In this document: positions 28,912 to 38,422 of the stretch, one piece after another
Numbering within the stretch: position 1 is the stretch's first letter
Layout: every line of letters begins with the position of its first letter
NCBI RefSeq assembly: GCF_036250065.1
Contig: NZ_CP109199.1
Coordinates: 8,062,083 to 8,126,082 of the forward strand
Source of the DNA: Micromonospora sp. NBC_01699
GTDB taxonomy: Bacteria; Actinomycetota; Actinomycetes; Mycobacteriales; Micromonosporaceae
Length of the DNA: 64,000 bases
Reading direction: 5' to 3'
Translations under genes and position numbers: made by a program
Notes under the pieces: model-generated
Database searches by the model: none
What the model was told of the DNA's origin: nothing
What the model saw: the letters and a program-made list of their open reading frames with translations, nothing else

Positions 28912-30459
28912 TCACGGTTCCCGGACCGTGATTTCCTGGATGCCGAGCCGGTAGTCGCCCTTGGCGTTCTTGATGATGTCGGTGACCCAAAAGAGCAGGT
29001 ACTGGTACTTCTTCTCGGATTCGAACGCGCTGAAGGTCATCACCGATCCGGCCCGTTCGAACGGCTCGCCGATGATCTGGTACGAGGTGACGAGCTGGGT
29101 GTCCGATGCCTTGCTCGACGGCAGGGTGGTCGTGCCGGTCTTCAACTCGGCGGTGGCACCGGTGTTGGCCAGGGTCACCTGCACGTCCTTGATGGCCCGG
29201 GGCTCCTTCAGGTCGATCAGGACGCCCATGCCGGTCTTGAGGTTGGCGAACTTCGGGCCGTCGTAGGAGTCGGACTCCCAGCCCTTGTTGACGTCACCGT
29301 CCACCACCGCCGCGGCGCCGTTCAGTTCGTCACCCCGGTCGGTGCCGGTGCTGACGATCCGTACGCTGCTGCCGTCGATCGGGATCTTCTTCGGCTGGGT
29401 GGTCGGGGCGTCGGTGCCGCCGGCCGGGGCGGTGGCACCCGGCGGGGTGGCCGGCGAGGCGGTGCCGGTGCCGCCGTTGTCGGAGAGCGCGTTGATGCCG
29501 AAGTAGAGGCCGATCAGGGCGATCACCAGCAGCCCGGCCACCCCCGCGACGATCTTGCGGGCACCGGCCGGCGCGGCGGGTGCGCCGATGTTTTCCTCGT
29601 CGTGGCTGGTGAACCGCAGCGGGCCGCTGTTGTCCAGGTACTGCTCCTCGGCGGCGGCGTTCAGCCGGCCGAGTTCGGCGGCGAGCACGTCGACCGAGGG
29701 AACGGCGAGCTGCGGGTCGAGCAGGTCCATGGTCAGGTCGTCGAGGTACGCCGGCACGCCGGCCCGGACCTGCCGGGGGGCGGCGAGGGCGCCGTTCGCG
29801 TCCCGGACCCCGTCGGGCAGGGCGGATCGGCCCCGGCCGCCGGAGAGGTTGGCCTCGACGTGCGGCCACGCCCCGGTGAGGGCGAAGTAGAGCACACCAC
29901 CGACCGCGCGGGCATCGGTCTCGATGGTGTCGTTGCCGTCGGCGCGGGCGTCGGCGAGCACCACCCGACCGTCGTCGCCGACCATCACGGTGCCGGGGTG
30001 GACGTTGCCGTGCACCATTCCGGTGGCGTGTACGGCGGCGATGGCACCGGCGACGGCGTGCGCGATGCTGGTGGCGCGGGCCGGTTCGAGTGGGCCGTCG
30101 GCGACCAGTTCCCGCAGCGAGTGGCCGTCCACCCACTCCCGTACGACGTATGCCCGCTCGTCCTCGTCGATCGCGTCGTAGACGCCGACGAGGTTGGGGT
30201 GGATCACCCGGCTCGCGGTCACCGCGGCTTGGAGCATCTCCATCGCCGAGTCGCCGCCGGGATAACGGAGTACCACGGCCACGGGTCGGCGGAGGACCAC
30301 GTCGACACCGCGCCAGACCTGGCGGCCGGCGCTGTCGTCGTTGATGTGCTCGGCCAGCTCGTACCGCTCGGCGAGGACCTCACCGACGGCGGGCGCACCG
30401 AAGGCCATAACGGGCGGCGCGACCTCGTCCGCCTCCTGACCTTCGCCGACCTGGGTCAC
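28912..30459 (-). CDS. MurJ-associated membrane pseudokinase
   Basis: 515 aa from GTG at 30459 (GGAGG seven bases upstream). The N-terminal half has a serine/threonine kinase fold (RYELAEHINDDSAGRQVWRG, then VAVVLRYP). Catalysis should be lost: the Lys of the VAxK strand is Arg, HRD reads HGN (VHGNVHPGTVMV) and DFG reads ADA (VVLADARADG). One membrane helix lies at about residue 308-330 (IVAGVAGLLVIALIGLYFGI). The outer part ends in a beta-rich domain with DGDVNKGWESDSY and YRLGIQEITVREP, similar to discoidin-like folds. In M. tuberculosis these parts are fused to MurJ (Rv3910); here they form a separate gene directly after murJ. Confidence 0.85.
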   Translation of the reverse strand: MTQVGEGQEADEVAPPVMAFGAPAVGEVLAERYELAEHINDDSAGRQVWRGVDVVLRRPVAVVLRYPGGDSAMEMLQAAVTASRVIHPNLVGVYDAIDEDERAYVVREWVDGHSLRELVADGPLEPARATSIAHAVAGAIAAVHATGMVHGNVHPGTVMVGDDGRVVLADARADGNDTIETDARAVGGVLYFALTGAWPHVEANLSGGRGRSALPDGVRDANGALAAPRQVRAGVPAYLDDLTMDLLDPQLAVPSVDVLAAELGRLNAAAEEQYLDNSGPLRFTSHDEENIGAPAAPAGARKIVAGVAGLLVIALIGLYFGINALSDNGGTGTASPATPPGATAPAGGTDAPTTQPKKIPIDGSSVRIVSTGTDRGDELNGAAAVVDGDVNKGWESDSYDGPKFANLKTGMGVLIDLKEPRAIKDVQVTLANTGATAELKTGTTTLPSSKASDTQLVTSYQIIGEPFERAGSVMTFSAFESEKKYQYLLFWVTDIIKNAKGDYRLGIQEITVREP

Positions 30460-30802
30460 CCGTCCTCCCTCGATGATTGTCGCGATCGATGGACCCGTGC
30501 TGCTGGGCATTGGTTTTCCGCTCTATCGCCGGTGGACCGGACGCTGGGCGCCATTCCATAGCGTAGGCGCTCTCCGCACCTGTCGAGAGCGACCTTACCT
30601 GGGATGGACTCATCCCCGACATGTCATCTTGCGGGCGTACCCGACCTGGTGCCGGGAGTATGCCGAACAGTCCAAGTACGACCGGTGTCATCCGCCTCGA
30701 TGGCACCGGCAATTCCTAATCTATCGGTTCATTTCAACTACTTGCGCGAGGGCCACCGGTGTGGCCCGGCCACCCGTACCCACCGTCGGGGGTGATCTGC
30801 CG

Positions 30803-30855
30803 TTGTCCACAGCCCGAGGGCAGGTCATCCACGCCACTTCCCTCGGTTATCCACA
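30803..30855 (+). promoter_or_regulatory. DnaA box cluster between murJ and pseudokinase
   Basis: Perfect boxes TTGTCCACA (30803-30811) and TTATCCACA (30847-30855), with TCATCCACG (30825-30833) between, all in one orientation and about 22-nt spacing. They lie 22 kb from oriC in a 422-base gap. The rest of the gap (30460-30802) holds no gene. Confidence 0.7.
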
Positions 30856-30881
30856 GGTCATCCCCAGTCATGCCGTGCCAA

Positions 30882-32627
30882 TCAGCGACCGACCTTGCGT
30901 CGTACGAGCTGGACGACCTCGCTGATCTCGTGGATCCGCAGCAGCATGGCGAGCCCGACGTAACTCGCGCCGATCAGGCCGCCGCCGACCACCAGTCGGA
31001 CGATCGCCTCCAGCCGACTCGGGGTCGAGTCGCCCGGCAGCAGTTGCAGGACCAGCCAGCCGACCAGTGCCGAGCCGAGCGCGGCGACCACCACCTTGCC
31101 GACCGTCTTCATGATCTCGCCGAGCCCGAGTCGACCGATCCGGCGACGCAGCAGCATCGCCGTGATCACCACTGCCGCCAGGTACGACACCGCGTTGCCG
31201 AGCATCAGCCCGGCGGCGGCGAACGAGGCGCTGAACGCGGCGAACAGCCCGATCTGTACCAGCACCCGGATCCCCACCACCGGAATGTTGATCAGTGCCG
31301 GGGTCTTGGTGTCCGGCAGCGCGTAGAAGGCGAAGGTGAAGAGCTGGCTGACCGCGAACGGGATCAGCGCCAGCGCACCGACCAGCAGTACCACCGAGGT
31401 CGCGGTGGCGCTCTTGTCGCTGAACGCGCCGTACCTGAACAGGACGACCGCGATCGGGCTGGCCAGCACGGCGTAGCAGACCGAGATGGGTGCGAGCACC
31501 GCGGTGACCACCCGGGTTCCCCGGGACAGGTCGGCGACGACGTCGGCGTACCGGCCCTCGGCGGCGGCGGCGCTCATCCGGGGCATCAGCGCGGTGAGGA
31601 TCGACACCGCCACGATCCCGTGCGCCATCATCACCAGCAGGAAGACGTTGTTGTAGATCAGCGGGCCGGCCTCGTCGGCGTCCCCGGCCCGGTTCAGCAG
31701 GTTGAACAGGACGGCCAGGCCGATCTGGCTCACCGCGACGTAACAGAACATCCAGCCGCCGAGCCGGGCCAGCTCCCGCAGGCCCAGGGCGCGGAAGTCG
31801 AACCGCCAGCGCCACCGGAACCCGACCTTGCGCAGCGCCGGCACCAGCCCGACGGCCTGGACGACGACACCGAGCAGGGTGCCACCGCCGAGCAGCGCGA
31901 TCCGGCCGGGCGTCATCTCGTCCGCCGGGATCACCTTCGCGCCGAAGACGGCGATGTAGATGCCGAAGGTGGCGATAACCACCAGGTTGTTCAGGATCGG
32001 CGTCCACATCGGGGCGGCGAAGTGGCCCCGGACGTTGAGCACCGCGCTGATCAACGCGGACAGGCCGGTGAAGAAGATCATCGGCAGCATCAGGTAGGAG
32101 AGCCTCGTGACCAGGCCCTGGAAGTCCGCGCTGGTCTTGTCGCTGCCGTAGAGCGCGGTGAGCCAACTGGCCGCGGCCACCGCGATGATCGCCGCCACGC
32201 CCAGGGCGAACACCGCCAGGGTGAGCAGGCGCTGGGCGTACGCCTGGCCCTGGTCCGGGTCGCCCTTGCGGCGGCGGACCAGCACCGGGATCAGCACGCT
32301 GGTCAGGATGCCGCCGAGCAGGAACTCGTAGACCATGCCCGGGAAGATCTGTGCGGTGGTGTAGGCGTTGCCGACCGCGAGCGAGCCCAGCGCCGAGCCG
32401 AGCGCGACCGTACGCAGGAAGCCCGTACCCCGGCTGACCAGGCTGCCGATCGCCATCACCGCGCTGTTCCCGGCGGCGGTCCCCTCGCCCGGCGGCTCCG
32501 GGGCCGGCGCGGTGGTCTCGACCATGGGCTGGTCCTGCGACTCGATCGAGATCAGGGTCGCGCCGTCGGCCGGCGGCGGAACCCCGTGCGGCATGGCGTT
32601 CGCGCTGCGGTACAGCCCGTCGCCCAT
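30882..32627 (-). CDS. murJ: lipid II flippase MurJ
   Basis: Moves the peptidoglycan precursor lipid II across the membrane. 581 aa, ATG at 32627 with GGGGAGG upstream. After ~55 Pro/Glu-rich residues, about 14 transmembrane helices follow, starting AVMAIGSLVSRGTGFLRTVAL (with the conserved RxxGFxR-type motif). The PGMVYEFLLGGILTSVLIPVL segment is typical. The C-terminus ends EVVQLVRRKVGR without the kinase domain found in mycobacterial MurJ. The pseudokinase is encoded separately downstream. The nudix and DUF6049 genes expected upstream in relatives are absent here. Confidence 0.95.
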   Translation of the reverse strand: MGDGLYRSANAMPHGVPPPADGATLISIESQDQPMVETTAPAPEPPGEGTAAGNSAVMAIGSLVSRGTGFLRTVALGSALGSLAVGNAYTTAQIFPGMVYEFLLGGILTSVLIPVLVRRRKGDPDQGQAYAQRLLTLAVFALGVAAIIAVAAASWLTALYGSDKTSADFQGLVTRLSYLMLPMIFFTGLSALISAVLNVRGHFAAPMWTPILNNLVVIATFGIYIAVFGAKVIPADEMTPGRIALLGGGTLLGVVVQAVGLVPALRKVGFRWRWRFDFRALGLRELARLGGWMFCYVAVSQIGLAVLFNLLNRAGDADEAGPLIYNNVFLLVMMAHGIVAVSILTALMPRMSAAAAEGRYADVVADLSRGTRVVTAVLAPISVCYAVLASPIAVVLFRYGAFSDKSATATSVVLLVGALALIPFAVSQLFTFAFYALPDTKTPALINIPVVGIRVLVQIGLFAAFSASFAAAGLMLGNAVSYLAAVVITAMLLRRRIGRLGLGEIMKTVGKVVVAALGSALVGWLVLQLLPGDSTPSRLEAIVRLVVGGGLIGASYVGLAMLLRIHEISEVVQLVRRKVGR

Positions 32628-32780
32628 GAGCGCCTCCCCAACCGGTACGGCGGGCAGGCGTGCCCACCGATACTGCTCAGACCTTAGTCAACCGGTGTCA
32701 CCGCTCGCCGCGCCGAGTCCGATCCGGCTGGTCCGCCCGCCGGGGTGCCGCCCCGGGTGGACCGATAGGCTGGCGTTCCC

Positions 32781-34286
32781 ATGTCCGAAACCTCCGCTCC
32801 CGACGCCGCTGGACCAGCCGCCGCACCCGCCGCCGGACCAGCCGCGCCCCAGCCCTCCGAGGCCGGGTTGACCGCCGCCCAACGCAACGCCGTCGCCGAA
32901 CTGCTGCGGGTTTCCCCCGTCGCCGACGAACTGGGGCGCCGATTCGCCCGCGCCGGCCACGAACTGCACCTGGTCGGCGGCTCGGTCCGGGACGCGCTGC
33001 TCGGCCGGCTCGGCGACGACCTCGACTTCTGCACCGACGCCCACCCGGACGACACGCTGCTGATTCTGCGGGGCTGGGCCGAGGCGACCTGGGAGACCGG
33101 GCGCGAGTTCGGCACCATCGGCGCCCAGCGCGAGGGTCTGCGGCTGGAGATCACCACGTTCCGGGCCGAGTCGTACGACCAGATCACCCGCAACCCGGTG
33201 GTGCGGTACGGCACGAACCTGATCGACGATCTGCAACGGCGCGACTTCACCATCAACGCGATGGCGGTCAGCCTGCCCGGACACGTCTTCACCGACCCGT
33301 ACGGCGGGCTGGCCGATCTGGCCGCGCGGGTGATCCGTACGCCGGGCACGCCGCGGGCGTCGTTCGGTGACGATCCGTTGCGGATGCTGCGCGCGGCCCG
33401 GTTCGCGGCCCAACTGGGCTTCGCCGTGCAGCCGCAGGTGCGCACCGCGATGGTCGAGATGGCAACCGACCTGGACCGGATCACCGCCGAGCGGATCCGG
33501 GACGAGTTCACCAAGCTGCTCTGCGGTGCGGATCCGATCACCGGCCTGCGGCTGCTGGTCGAGACCGGGCTGGCCGATCGGTTCCTGCCTGAGTTGTCCG
33601 GGCTGAAGCTGGAGATCGACGAGCACGCCCAGCACAAGGACGTGTACGAGCACACCCTGACGGTGGTGAGCAACGCGGTCGGGTTGGAGGAGCAGGGCTG
33701 CGACTTCATCCTGCGGATGGCCGCGCTGATGCACGACGTCGGCAAGCCGGCGACGAAGGCGGTCGGCTCGGACGGGCGGGTCAGCTTCCACCACCACGAG
33801 GTGGTCGGGGCCAAGCTGACGAAGCAGCGGATGAAGGCGATGCGCTACCCCAAGGACGTGATCTCGCAGGTGGTCGCGCTGGTCGGGCTGCACCTGCGGT
33901 TCTACGGGTACGGCCGGGGCGAGTGGACCGACTCGGCGGTCCGCCGGTACGTCGCCGACGCGGGTGAGCTGCTGGAGCGGCTGCACAAGCTGACCCGGTC
34001 GGACTGCACCACCCGCAACCGGCGCAAGGCCCGCCAGCTCGCCTCGGACTACGACGCGCTGGAGGAGCGGATCGCCCGGATCCGGTCGGAGGAGGACCTG
34101 GCCCGGGTCCGGCCCGACCTGGACGGCAACGCGATCATGGAGTTGCTCGGCGTACCGCCCGGACCGCTGGTCGGGCAGGCGTGGCGGCACCTCAAGGAGC
34201 TGCGGCTGGAGCGCGGGCCGATGGACCGGGACGAGGCCGAGGCGGAACTCCAACGCTGGGCGCGGGACCGGGGCGTCGGGGGCTGA
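32781..34286 (+). CDS. pcnA: CCA tRNA nucleotidyltransferase
   Basis: Adds or repairs the CCA end of tRNA. 501 aa, ATG start. After a ~35-residue Ala/Pro-rich leader come the nucleotidyltransferase motifs LVGGSVRDALLGRLGDDLDF and RRDFTINAMAVSLPG. The neck region FGDDPLRMLRAARFAAQLGF follows. The C-terminal HD domain holds ILRMAALMHDVGKPATKA and FHHHEVVGAKL. It is divergent from murJ, which is the pcnA-murJ neighbourhood of actinobacteria, although intervening genes are missing. Confidence 0.95.
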   Translation: MSETSAPDAAGPAAAPAAGPAAPQPSEAGLTAAQRNAVAELLRVSPVADELGRRFARAGHELHLVGGSVRDALLGRLGDDLDFCTDAHPDDTLLILRGWAEATWETGREFGTIGAQREGLRLEITTFRAESYDQITRNPVVRYGTNLIDDLQRRDFTINAMAVSLPGHVFTDPYGGLADLAARVIRTPGTPRASFGDDPLRMLRAARFAAQLGFAVQPQVRTAMVEMATDLDRITAERIRDEFTKLLCGADPITGLRLLVETGLADRFLPELSGLKLEIDEHAQHKDVYEHTLTVVSNAVGLEEQGCDFILRMAALMHDVGKPATKAVGSDGRVSFHHHEVVGAKLTKQRMKAMRYPKDVISQVVALVGLHLRFYGYGRGEWTDSAVRRYVADAGELLERLHKLTRSDCTTRNRRKARQLASDYDALEERIARIRSEEDLARVRPDLDGNAIMELLGVPPGPLVGQAWRHLKELRLERGPMDRDEAEAELQRWARDRGVGG

Positions 34287-34314
34287 CGGCGGGTGGGCGG
34301 CCGGAAGTGACGGC

Positions 34315-34350
34315 AACGGGGCGGCGTCCGGACCGGACACCGCCCCGTTT
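34315..34350. terminator. bidirectional terminator between pcnA and FMN reductase
   Basis: A 17-bp stem with one mismatch (34315-34331 with 34333-34350) lies between convergent stops and ends in TTT on the plus strand. Confidence 0.75.
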
Positions 34351-34371
34351 CGTCGTACCGCGCGGTGGCGA

Positions 34372-34929
34372 TTACTTGCGCAGCGTTTCGAGCGCGCGGC
34401 CCCAGGCGACCGTCTGGTCGAGCACGGTGTTCAGCGCGTCGTCGTGCATCGCGGCCGGCTTGAACACGCTGTAGTTCTCGAAGTCGGTGTGCAGGGAGAG
34501 CGCGACCTGGGCGCGTACGGTCGCGACCTGAAGCTCGGCCATGATCAGGCGGAGGTGCTCGACGGCGCGGGCGCCACCGAGGCTGCCGTAGCTGACGAAG
34601 CCGGCGGCCTTGTTGTTCCACTCGCCGTACAGGTAGTCGATGGCGTTCTTCAGCGCGCCGGAGGTGGAGTGGTTGTACTCCGGGGTGACGAAGATGTACG
34701 CGTCGAACTCCGCGATCTTCGCGGCCCACTCCTTGGTGTGATCGTTGGCGTACTGGCCCATCGCCGGCGGGATGGCCTCGTCGAGGTGCGGGAGGTTGTA
34801 GGTCGCGATGTCGACCAGCTCGAACTCGGCGTCGGTGCGCTTGCTCGCCAGGTCGTAGACCCAGCGCGCGACGGCCTCGCCGTTACGACCCGGGCGGGTG
34901 CTGCCGAGGATGATGGCTACCTTGGTCAT
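34372..34929 (-). CDS. NAD(P)H-dependent FMN reductase
   Basis: Flavodoxin-like reductase (NADPH_dep_FMN_red family), 185 aa. It starts MTKVAIILGSTRPGRNGEAVA with the FMN phosphate loop and has the second FMN motif FVTPEYNHSTSGALKNAIDYL. VSYGSLGGARAVEHLRLI is also typical. Homologues reduce quinones, azo dyes or chromate; the substrate is not known. ATG at 34929 follows GGAAGA. A strong inverted repeat (34947-34999) sits directly upstream and probably controls it. Confidence 0.92.
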   Translation of the reverse strand: MTKVAIILGSTRPGRNGEAVARWVYDLASKRTDAEFELVDIATYNLPHLDEAIPPAMGQYANDHTKEWAAKIAEFDAYIFVTPEYNHSTSGALKNAIDYLYGEWNNKAAGFVSYGSLGGARAVEHLRLIMAELQVATVRAQVALSLHTDFENYSVFKPAAMHDDALNTVLDQTVAWGRALETLRK

Positions 34930-34946
34930 GTGGATCTTCCTTTACT

Positions 34947-34999
34947 AGGGTGACGTGTCATCCTTAGACATCGCCATAGCCAGGATGACACGTCACCCT
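34947..34999. promoter_or_regulatory. large inverted repeat operator before FMN reductase
   Basis: Two perfect 18-base arms (34947-34964, AGGGTGACGTGTCATCCT, and its complement 34982-34999) are separated by 17 bases. Each arm contains TGACGTGTCA, itself nearly palindromic. The repeat lies 17 bases upstream of the start and should overlap the promoter. The gap 35000-35268 holds nothing recognisable. Confidence 0.8.
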
Positions 35000-35268
35000 T
35001 GTTGGGATCATCGGACGTGACACACGCCTCACGGCTACCCGGACGGCGACCCGCGCAACCAGTGGATCCGGCGTAGCCGTGGGGCGAAGGACCCGGTTGG
35101 CGCCAGCATCGCACGAGCGGCCGGCACAGGTCCGGCCTTCCGCCAAGCACCACAACTCCCTGCCCAGCGGCCGGACGGCGGCGACCACCTCGGTGGTCCC
35201 CGACCCGGCCGCGACGGTCACCGGAGCGGGGATGCAACGCCGGCTTCGGGGCGCCACGTTCTACAGGC

Positions 35269-35940
35269 GTGGTCAACCACCGGGGCAAGCGGACGAAGCC
35301 GAACGCGCGGGCACGGACGGTGTCGGCGCTCGCCGTGATGCTGCTCGCGCTGGCCGGCACGACCCTGTCGGCCTGCGCCGACCGACCGGGGGCGCGACCG
35401 CCGGCTGCCGGCCGACCCGTCGCGGTGGAGCCGGCGCTGCTGAGCGCGAGTGCGCTCGGCGCGGACTGGGCCGCCGGCACCACGTCGGTGGACGGGGTCC
35501 GGTGGCCCTGGGCCCAGGAGGACTGTCCGGGATACCGGGACGGGGACTTCCCGGCGCAACGACACCGGCAGGCCGCCGCCGCCCGCCAGTACCTGCGTAC
35601 GACACCGAGGGCCGCCGCGCTCCAGGTGGTCGAGGCGTACGAGCCGGAGTGGGCCGGGCGGGCGCTGGATGACGTACGCCGGGTGCTGCTGACGTGTGGC
35701 AGCTATCCGGCCTACGGCGGGCAGGTCTCGTTCAGCCTGCTCGACTCGGACTTCGCCGGCGACGGGGCACTACTGGTACGGGGCCGGATCGTGACAGCCG
35801 AGGCGCCCGCGGCGGTTTCCTACTTCGTGGTCGTACGCCGGGGTTTGGTGGTCTCCACCCTCAACCTGCCCGATCCCGGCGACGAGAGCGGGGCGCGGGC
35901 GGTCGCGGCCCGACTCGTGGAGCAGCTCGACCGGGTCTGA
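35269..35940 (+). CDS. putative lipoprotein, 223 aa
   Basis: GTG start. A basic N-terminus (VNHRGKRTKPNARARTV) is followed by a hydrophobic stretch and a lipobox-like LSACA near residue 36, so it is probably an exported lipoprotein. The mature part has two cysteines (EDCPGY, LLTCGSY) and a beta-rich end with SYFVVVRRGLVVSTLNLPD and AARLVEQLDRV. This resembles the extracellular sensor domains of PknH-like kinases, but the similarity is only by eye. It lies 23 bases before ogt. Confidence 0.75.
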   Translation: MVNHRGKRTKPNARARTVSALAVMLLALAGTTLSACADRPGARPPAAGRPVAVEPALLSASALGADWAAGTTSVDGVRWPWAQEDCPGYRDGDFPAQRHRQAAAARQYLRTTPRAAALQVVEAYEPEWAGRALDDVRRVLLTCGSYPAYGGQVSFSLLDSDFAGDGALLVRGRIVTAEAPAAVSYFVVVRRGLVVSTLNLPDPGDESGARAVAARLVEQLDRV

Positions 35941-35963
35941 ACCTTCCCCTGGATAATGGGCCG

Positions 35964-36539
35964 ATGCGCTGGACCGTGCTCGACACGCCGATCGGCGAAC
36001 TGTCCGTGGCCGCCGACGACGCGGGGATCTGCGGTGTGCACTTCGGCCCGATCGCCGGTGCGCTGCCGGCCGGTGCGGAACCGACGGCGGGTGATACGGA
36101 ACCGGCGGCGGGCGGCGCGGCGGTTTCGGCCGGCGAACCGGGCGCGGGCGACGCCGTGGACGATCCGGCGGCCGGGCGGTGGCGTCGGGCGGCGATCGAG
36201 CAGCTCCGGTCGTATTTCGCCGGGGAGTTGACCGACTTCACGGTCCCGCTCTCGGTCCGTCGCGGCTCCGACTTCGAGCGGGCCGTCTGGCGGGAGATGT
36301 CGACCATCCCGTACGGGAAGATGCGCACGTACGGCGAGGTGGCGACGGCGCTGGGCGACCCGGGTGCGGCTCGGGCGGTCGGGGTTGCCTGCAACCGCAA
36401 CCCGATCCCGGTGATCGTGCCGTGTCACCGGATCGTCGGCGCGGGCGGCAAGCTGGTCGGCTTCGGGGGCGGTCTGCCCCGGAAGCGGCAGCTGCTGGAG
36501 ATCGAGGCCGGCGTCGCGTTGCGGCGGGCCTGGGGCTGA
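35964..36539 (+). CDS. ogt: methylated-DNA--[protein]-cysteine S-methyltransferase
   Basis: Suicide repair protein that removes O6-alkyl groups from guanine. 191 aa, ATG 35964. The helix-turn-helix part reads FERAVWREMSTIPYGKMRTY, and the active-site motif NPIPVIVPCHRIVGAGG has the acceptor cysteine. It ends RKRQLLEIEAGV. An Ala/Gly/Glu-rich insert of about 40 residues separates the N-terminal strand pair from the rest. Transcribed with the lipoprotein gene, 23 bases upstream. Confidence 0.95.
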   Translation: MRWTVLDTPIGELSVAADDAGICGVHFGPIAGALPAGAEPTAGDTEPAAGGAAVSAGEPGAGDAVDDPAAGRWRRAAIEQLRSYFAGELTDFTVPLSVRRGSDFERAVWREMSTIPYGKMRTYGEVATALGDPGAARAVGVACNRNPIPVIVPCHRIVGAGGKLVGFGGGLPRKRQLLEIEAGVALRRAWG

Positions 36540-36548
36540 GCGGACCAG

Positions 36549-36581
36549 CGAGGGCCGGATCCCGATCGGACCCGGCCCTCG
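36549..36581. terminator. bidirectional terminator between ogt and ino1
   Basis: A perfect 10-bp stem (36549-36558 with 36572-36581), 13-base loop, between convergent genes. Confidence 0.65.
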
Positions 36582-36629
36582 AAGTGTGCTGATCGGCGCT
36601 GCGCCGGTGGTGGTCACCGTGGGGGTGAA

Positions 36630-37709
36630 CTACCGCTCGACGGTGCCCGCGATGAAGTCCTCGACCGACTGGTGGGCGTCGTGGTCGGAGTACTGCACCG
36701 GCGGGGACTTCATGAAGTAGGACGAGGCCGAGAGGATCGGCCCGCCGATGCCCCGGTCCAGGGCGATCTTCGCCGCGCGGACCGCGTCGATGATGACACC
36801 GGCGGAGTTCGGCGAGTCCCAGACTTCCAGCTTGAGCTCGGCGTTGAGCGGCACGTCGCCGAAGGAGCGACCCTCAAGCCGGATGTACGCCCACTTGCGG
36901 TCGTCCAGCCACGGCACGTGGTCCGACGGGCCGATGTGCACGTCACCCTTGTTGATCTCGTGCGGGATCTGCGAGGTGACCGACTGGGTCTTCGAGATCT
37001 TCTTGGAGACCAGCCGGGTGCGCTCCAACATGTTCATGAAGTCCATGTTGCCGCCGAAGTTGAGCTGGTACGTGCGCAGCAGCTCGACCCCGCGGTCCTC
37101 GAACAGCTTGGCCAGCGCGCGGTGCACGATCGTCGCACCGACCTGGCTCTTGATGTCGTCGCCGATGATCGGCAGCCCGGCGTCGGTGAACTTCTGCGCC
37201 CAGGCCGGGTCGGAGGCGATGAAGACGGGCAGGGCGTTCACGAACGCGCAGCCGGCGTCGATCGCCGCCTGGGCGTAGAACTTGTCCGCCTGCTCGGAGC
37301 CGACCGGCAGGTAGGAGACGACCACGTCGACCCGGGCGTCGCGCAGTGCCTGCACGACGTCGGCCGGCTCGCGGTCGGACTCCTGCACGATCTCCCGGTA
37401 GTACTGGCCCAGCCCGTCCAGGGTCGGACCGCGCTGGACGGTGACGCCGGTCGGCGCCACGTCAGCCAGCTTGATGGTGTTGTTCTCGCTGGCCACGATT
37501 GCCTCGGCCAGGTCCATGCCCACCTTTTTGGCGTCCACGTCGAACGCCGCGACGAATTCCACGTCGGAGACGTGGTAGTCGCCGAAGGTAACGTGCATGA
37601 GACCCGGCACGCGGTCGTTTGGGTCGGCATTGCGGTAGTACTCCACGCCCTGTACCAGGGACGAGGCGCAGTTTCCGACACCGACGATGGCGACGCGGAC
37701 GGAGCCCAT
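36630..37709 (-). CDS. ino1: inositol-3-phosphate synthase
   Basis: NAD-dependent conversion of glucose 6-phosphate to inositol 3-phosphate, the first step to phosphatidylinositol and mycothiol. 359 aa. ATG at 37709 has GGAGG 13 bases upstream and gives [21 protein letters not shown]. Further motifs are [38 protein letters not shown] and [12 protein letters not shown]. The length fits the actinobacterial type (Rv0046c). It follows the PadR gene by 20 bases and is probably transcribed with it. Confidence 0.97.
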   Translation of the reverse strand: MGSVRVAIVGVGNCASSLVQGVEYYRNADPNDRVPGLMHVTFGDYHVSDVEFVAAFDVDAKKVGMDLAEAIVASENNTIKLADVAPTGVTVQRGPTLDGLGQYYREIVQESDREPADVVQALRDARVDVVVSYLPVGSEQADKFYAQAAIDAGCAFVNALPVFIASDPAWAQKFTDAGLPIIGDDIKSQVGATIVHRALAKLFEDRGVELLRTYQLNFGGNMDFMNMLERTRLVSKKISKTQSVTSQIPHEINKGDVHIGPSDHVPWLDDRKWAYIRLEGRSFGDVPLNAELKLEVWDSPNSAGVIIDAVRAAKIALDRGIGGPILSASSYFMKSPPVQYSDHDAHQSVEDFIAGTVER

Positions 37710-37729
37710 CGCGTTTGCCTCCTTCTTTA

Positions 37730-38395
37730 TCACGGCCGCTCCGGCTCATTGCTGGACTGCTGTCGTCCAGGCGGAGACGGGCTTATTTCGGTTGATGGGG
37801 TCCCGCCGGCACTTGACGGTGCCGCCGGGGACCGGCCGGAGCGCTCGTTTGCGATGAGCTCCTCCAGCCAGCGGACTTCGCGTTCGCAGGCGTCCAGCCC
37901 GTGGCGCTGAAGTTCGAGTGTGTACGCGTCGAGACGCTCGGCCGCTCGGCCCAGCACGTCGCGAAGACCCTCGCGACGTTCCTCGATCTTGCGTCGGCGA
38001 CCTTCCAGGATCCGTAGCCGGGTTGCCTGGTCGGTGCGGGCGAAGAACGCGAAGTGAACCCCGAATCCGGTGTCCTCGTACGTCTCCGGGCCGGTCTGCG
38101 CGATGAGCTCGGCGAACCGCTCCTTGCCTTCCGCAGTGATCTTGTAGACCACCCGGCCCCGGCGGCTGGTCAGCGCCGGCACCACCTCGGTCGTGACCGA
38201 GGTCTCGGCTGCCTCGACGATCCAACCGGCGCTTTGCAGCCGGCGTAGCGTCGGGTAGAGGGAGCCGTAGCTGATCGCCGCACGGATGGCTCCGAGCTTG
38301 GCGGCGAGCTCCTTGCGCAGCTCGTAGCCGTGCATGGGGGACTCCTGTAGGAGGCCGAGGATGGCGAGTTCGAGCATCTGTTGCCAGTCCTCCAT
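37730..38395 (-). CDS. PadR-family transcriptional regulator
   Basis: 221 aa, start ATG 38395 ([20 protein letters not shown]). A winged-helix domain covers residues 1-90, with [34 protein letters not shown] and [19 protein letters not shown] helical dimerisation part follows. The last ~30 residues are Ser/Pro-rich. It corresponds to Rv0047c beside ino1. A palindrome 28 bases upstream (38423-38445) is a good autoregulatory site, which would also control ino1. Confidence 0.93.
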   Translation of the reverse strand: MEDWQQMLELAILGLLQESPMHGYELRKELAAKLGAIRAAISYGSLYPTLRRLQSAGWIVEAAETSVTTEVVPALTSRRGRVVYKITAEGKERFAELIAQTGPETYEDTGFGVHFAFFARTDQATRLRILEGRRRKIEERREGLRDVLGRAAERLDAYTLELQRHGLDACEREVRWLEELIANERSGRSPAAPSSAGGTPSTEISPSPPGRQQSSNEPERP

Positions 38396-38422
38396 TCCCC
38401 GCTTGGTCCCCGGTAATCCACC

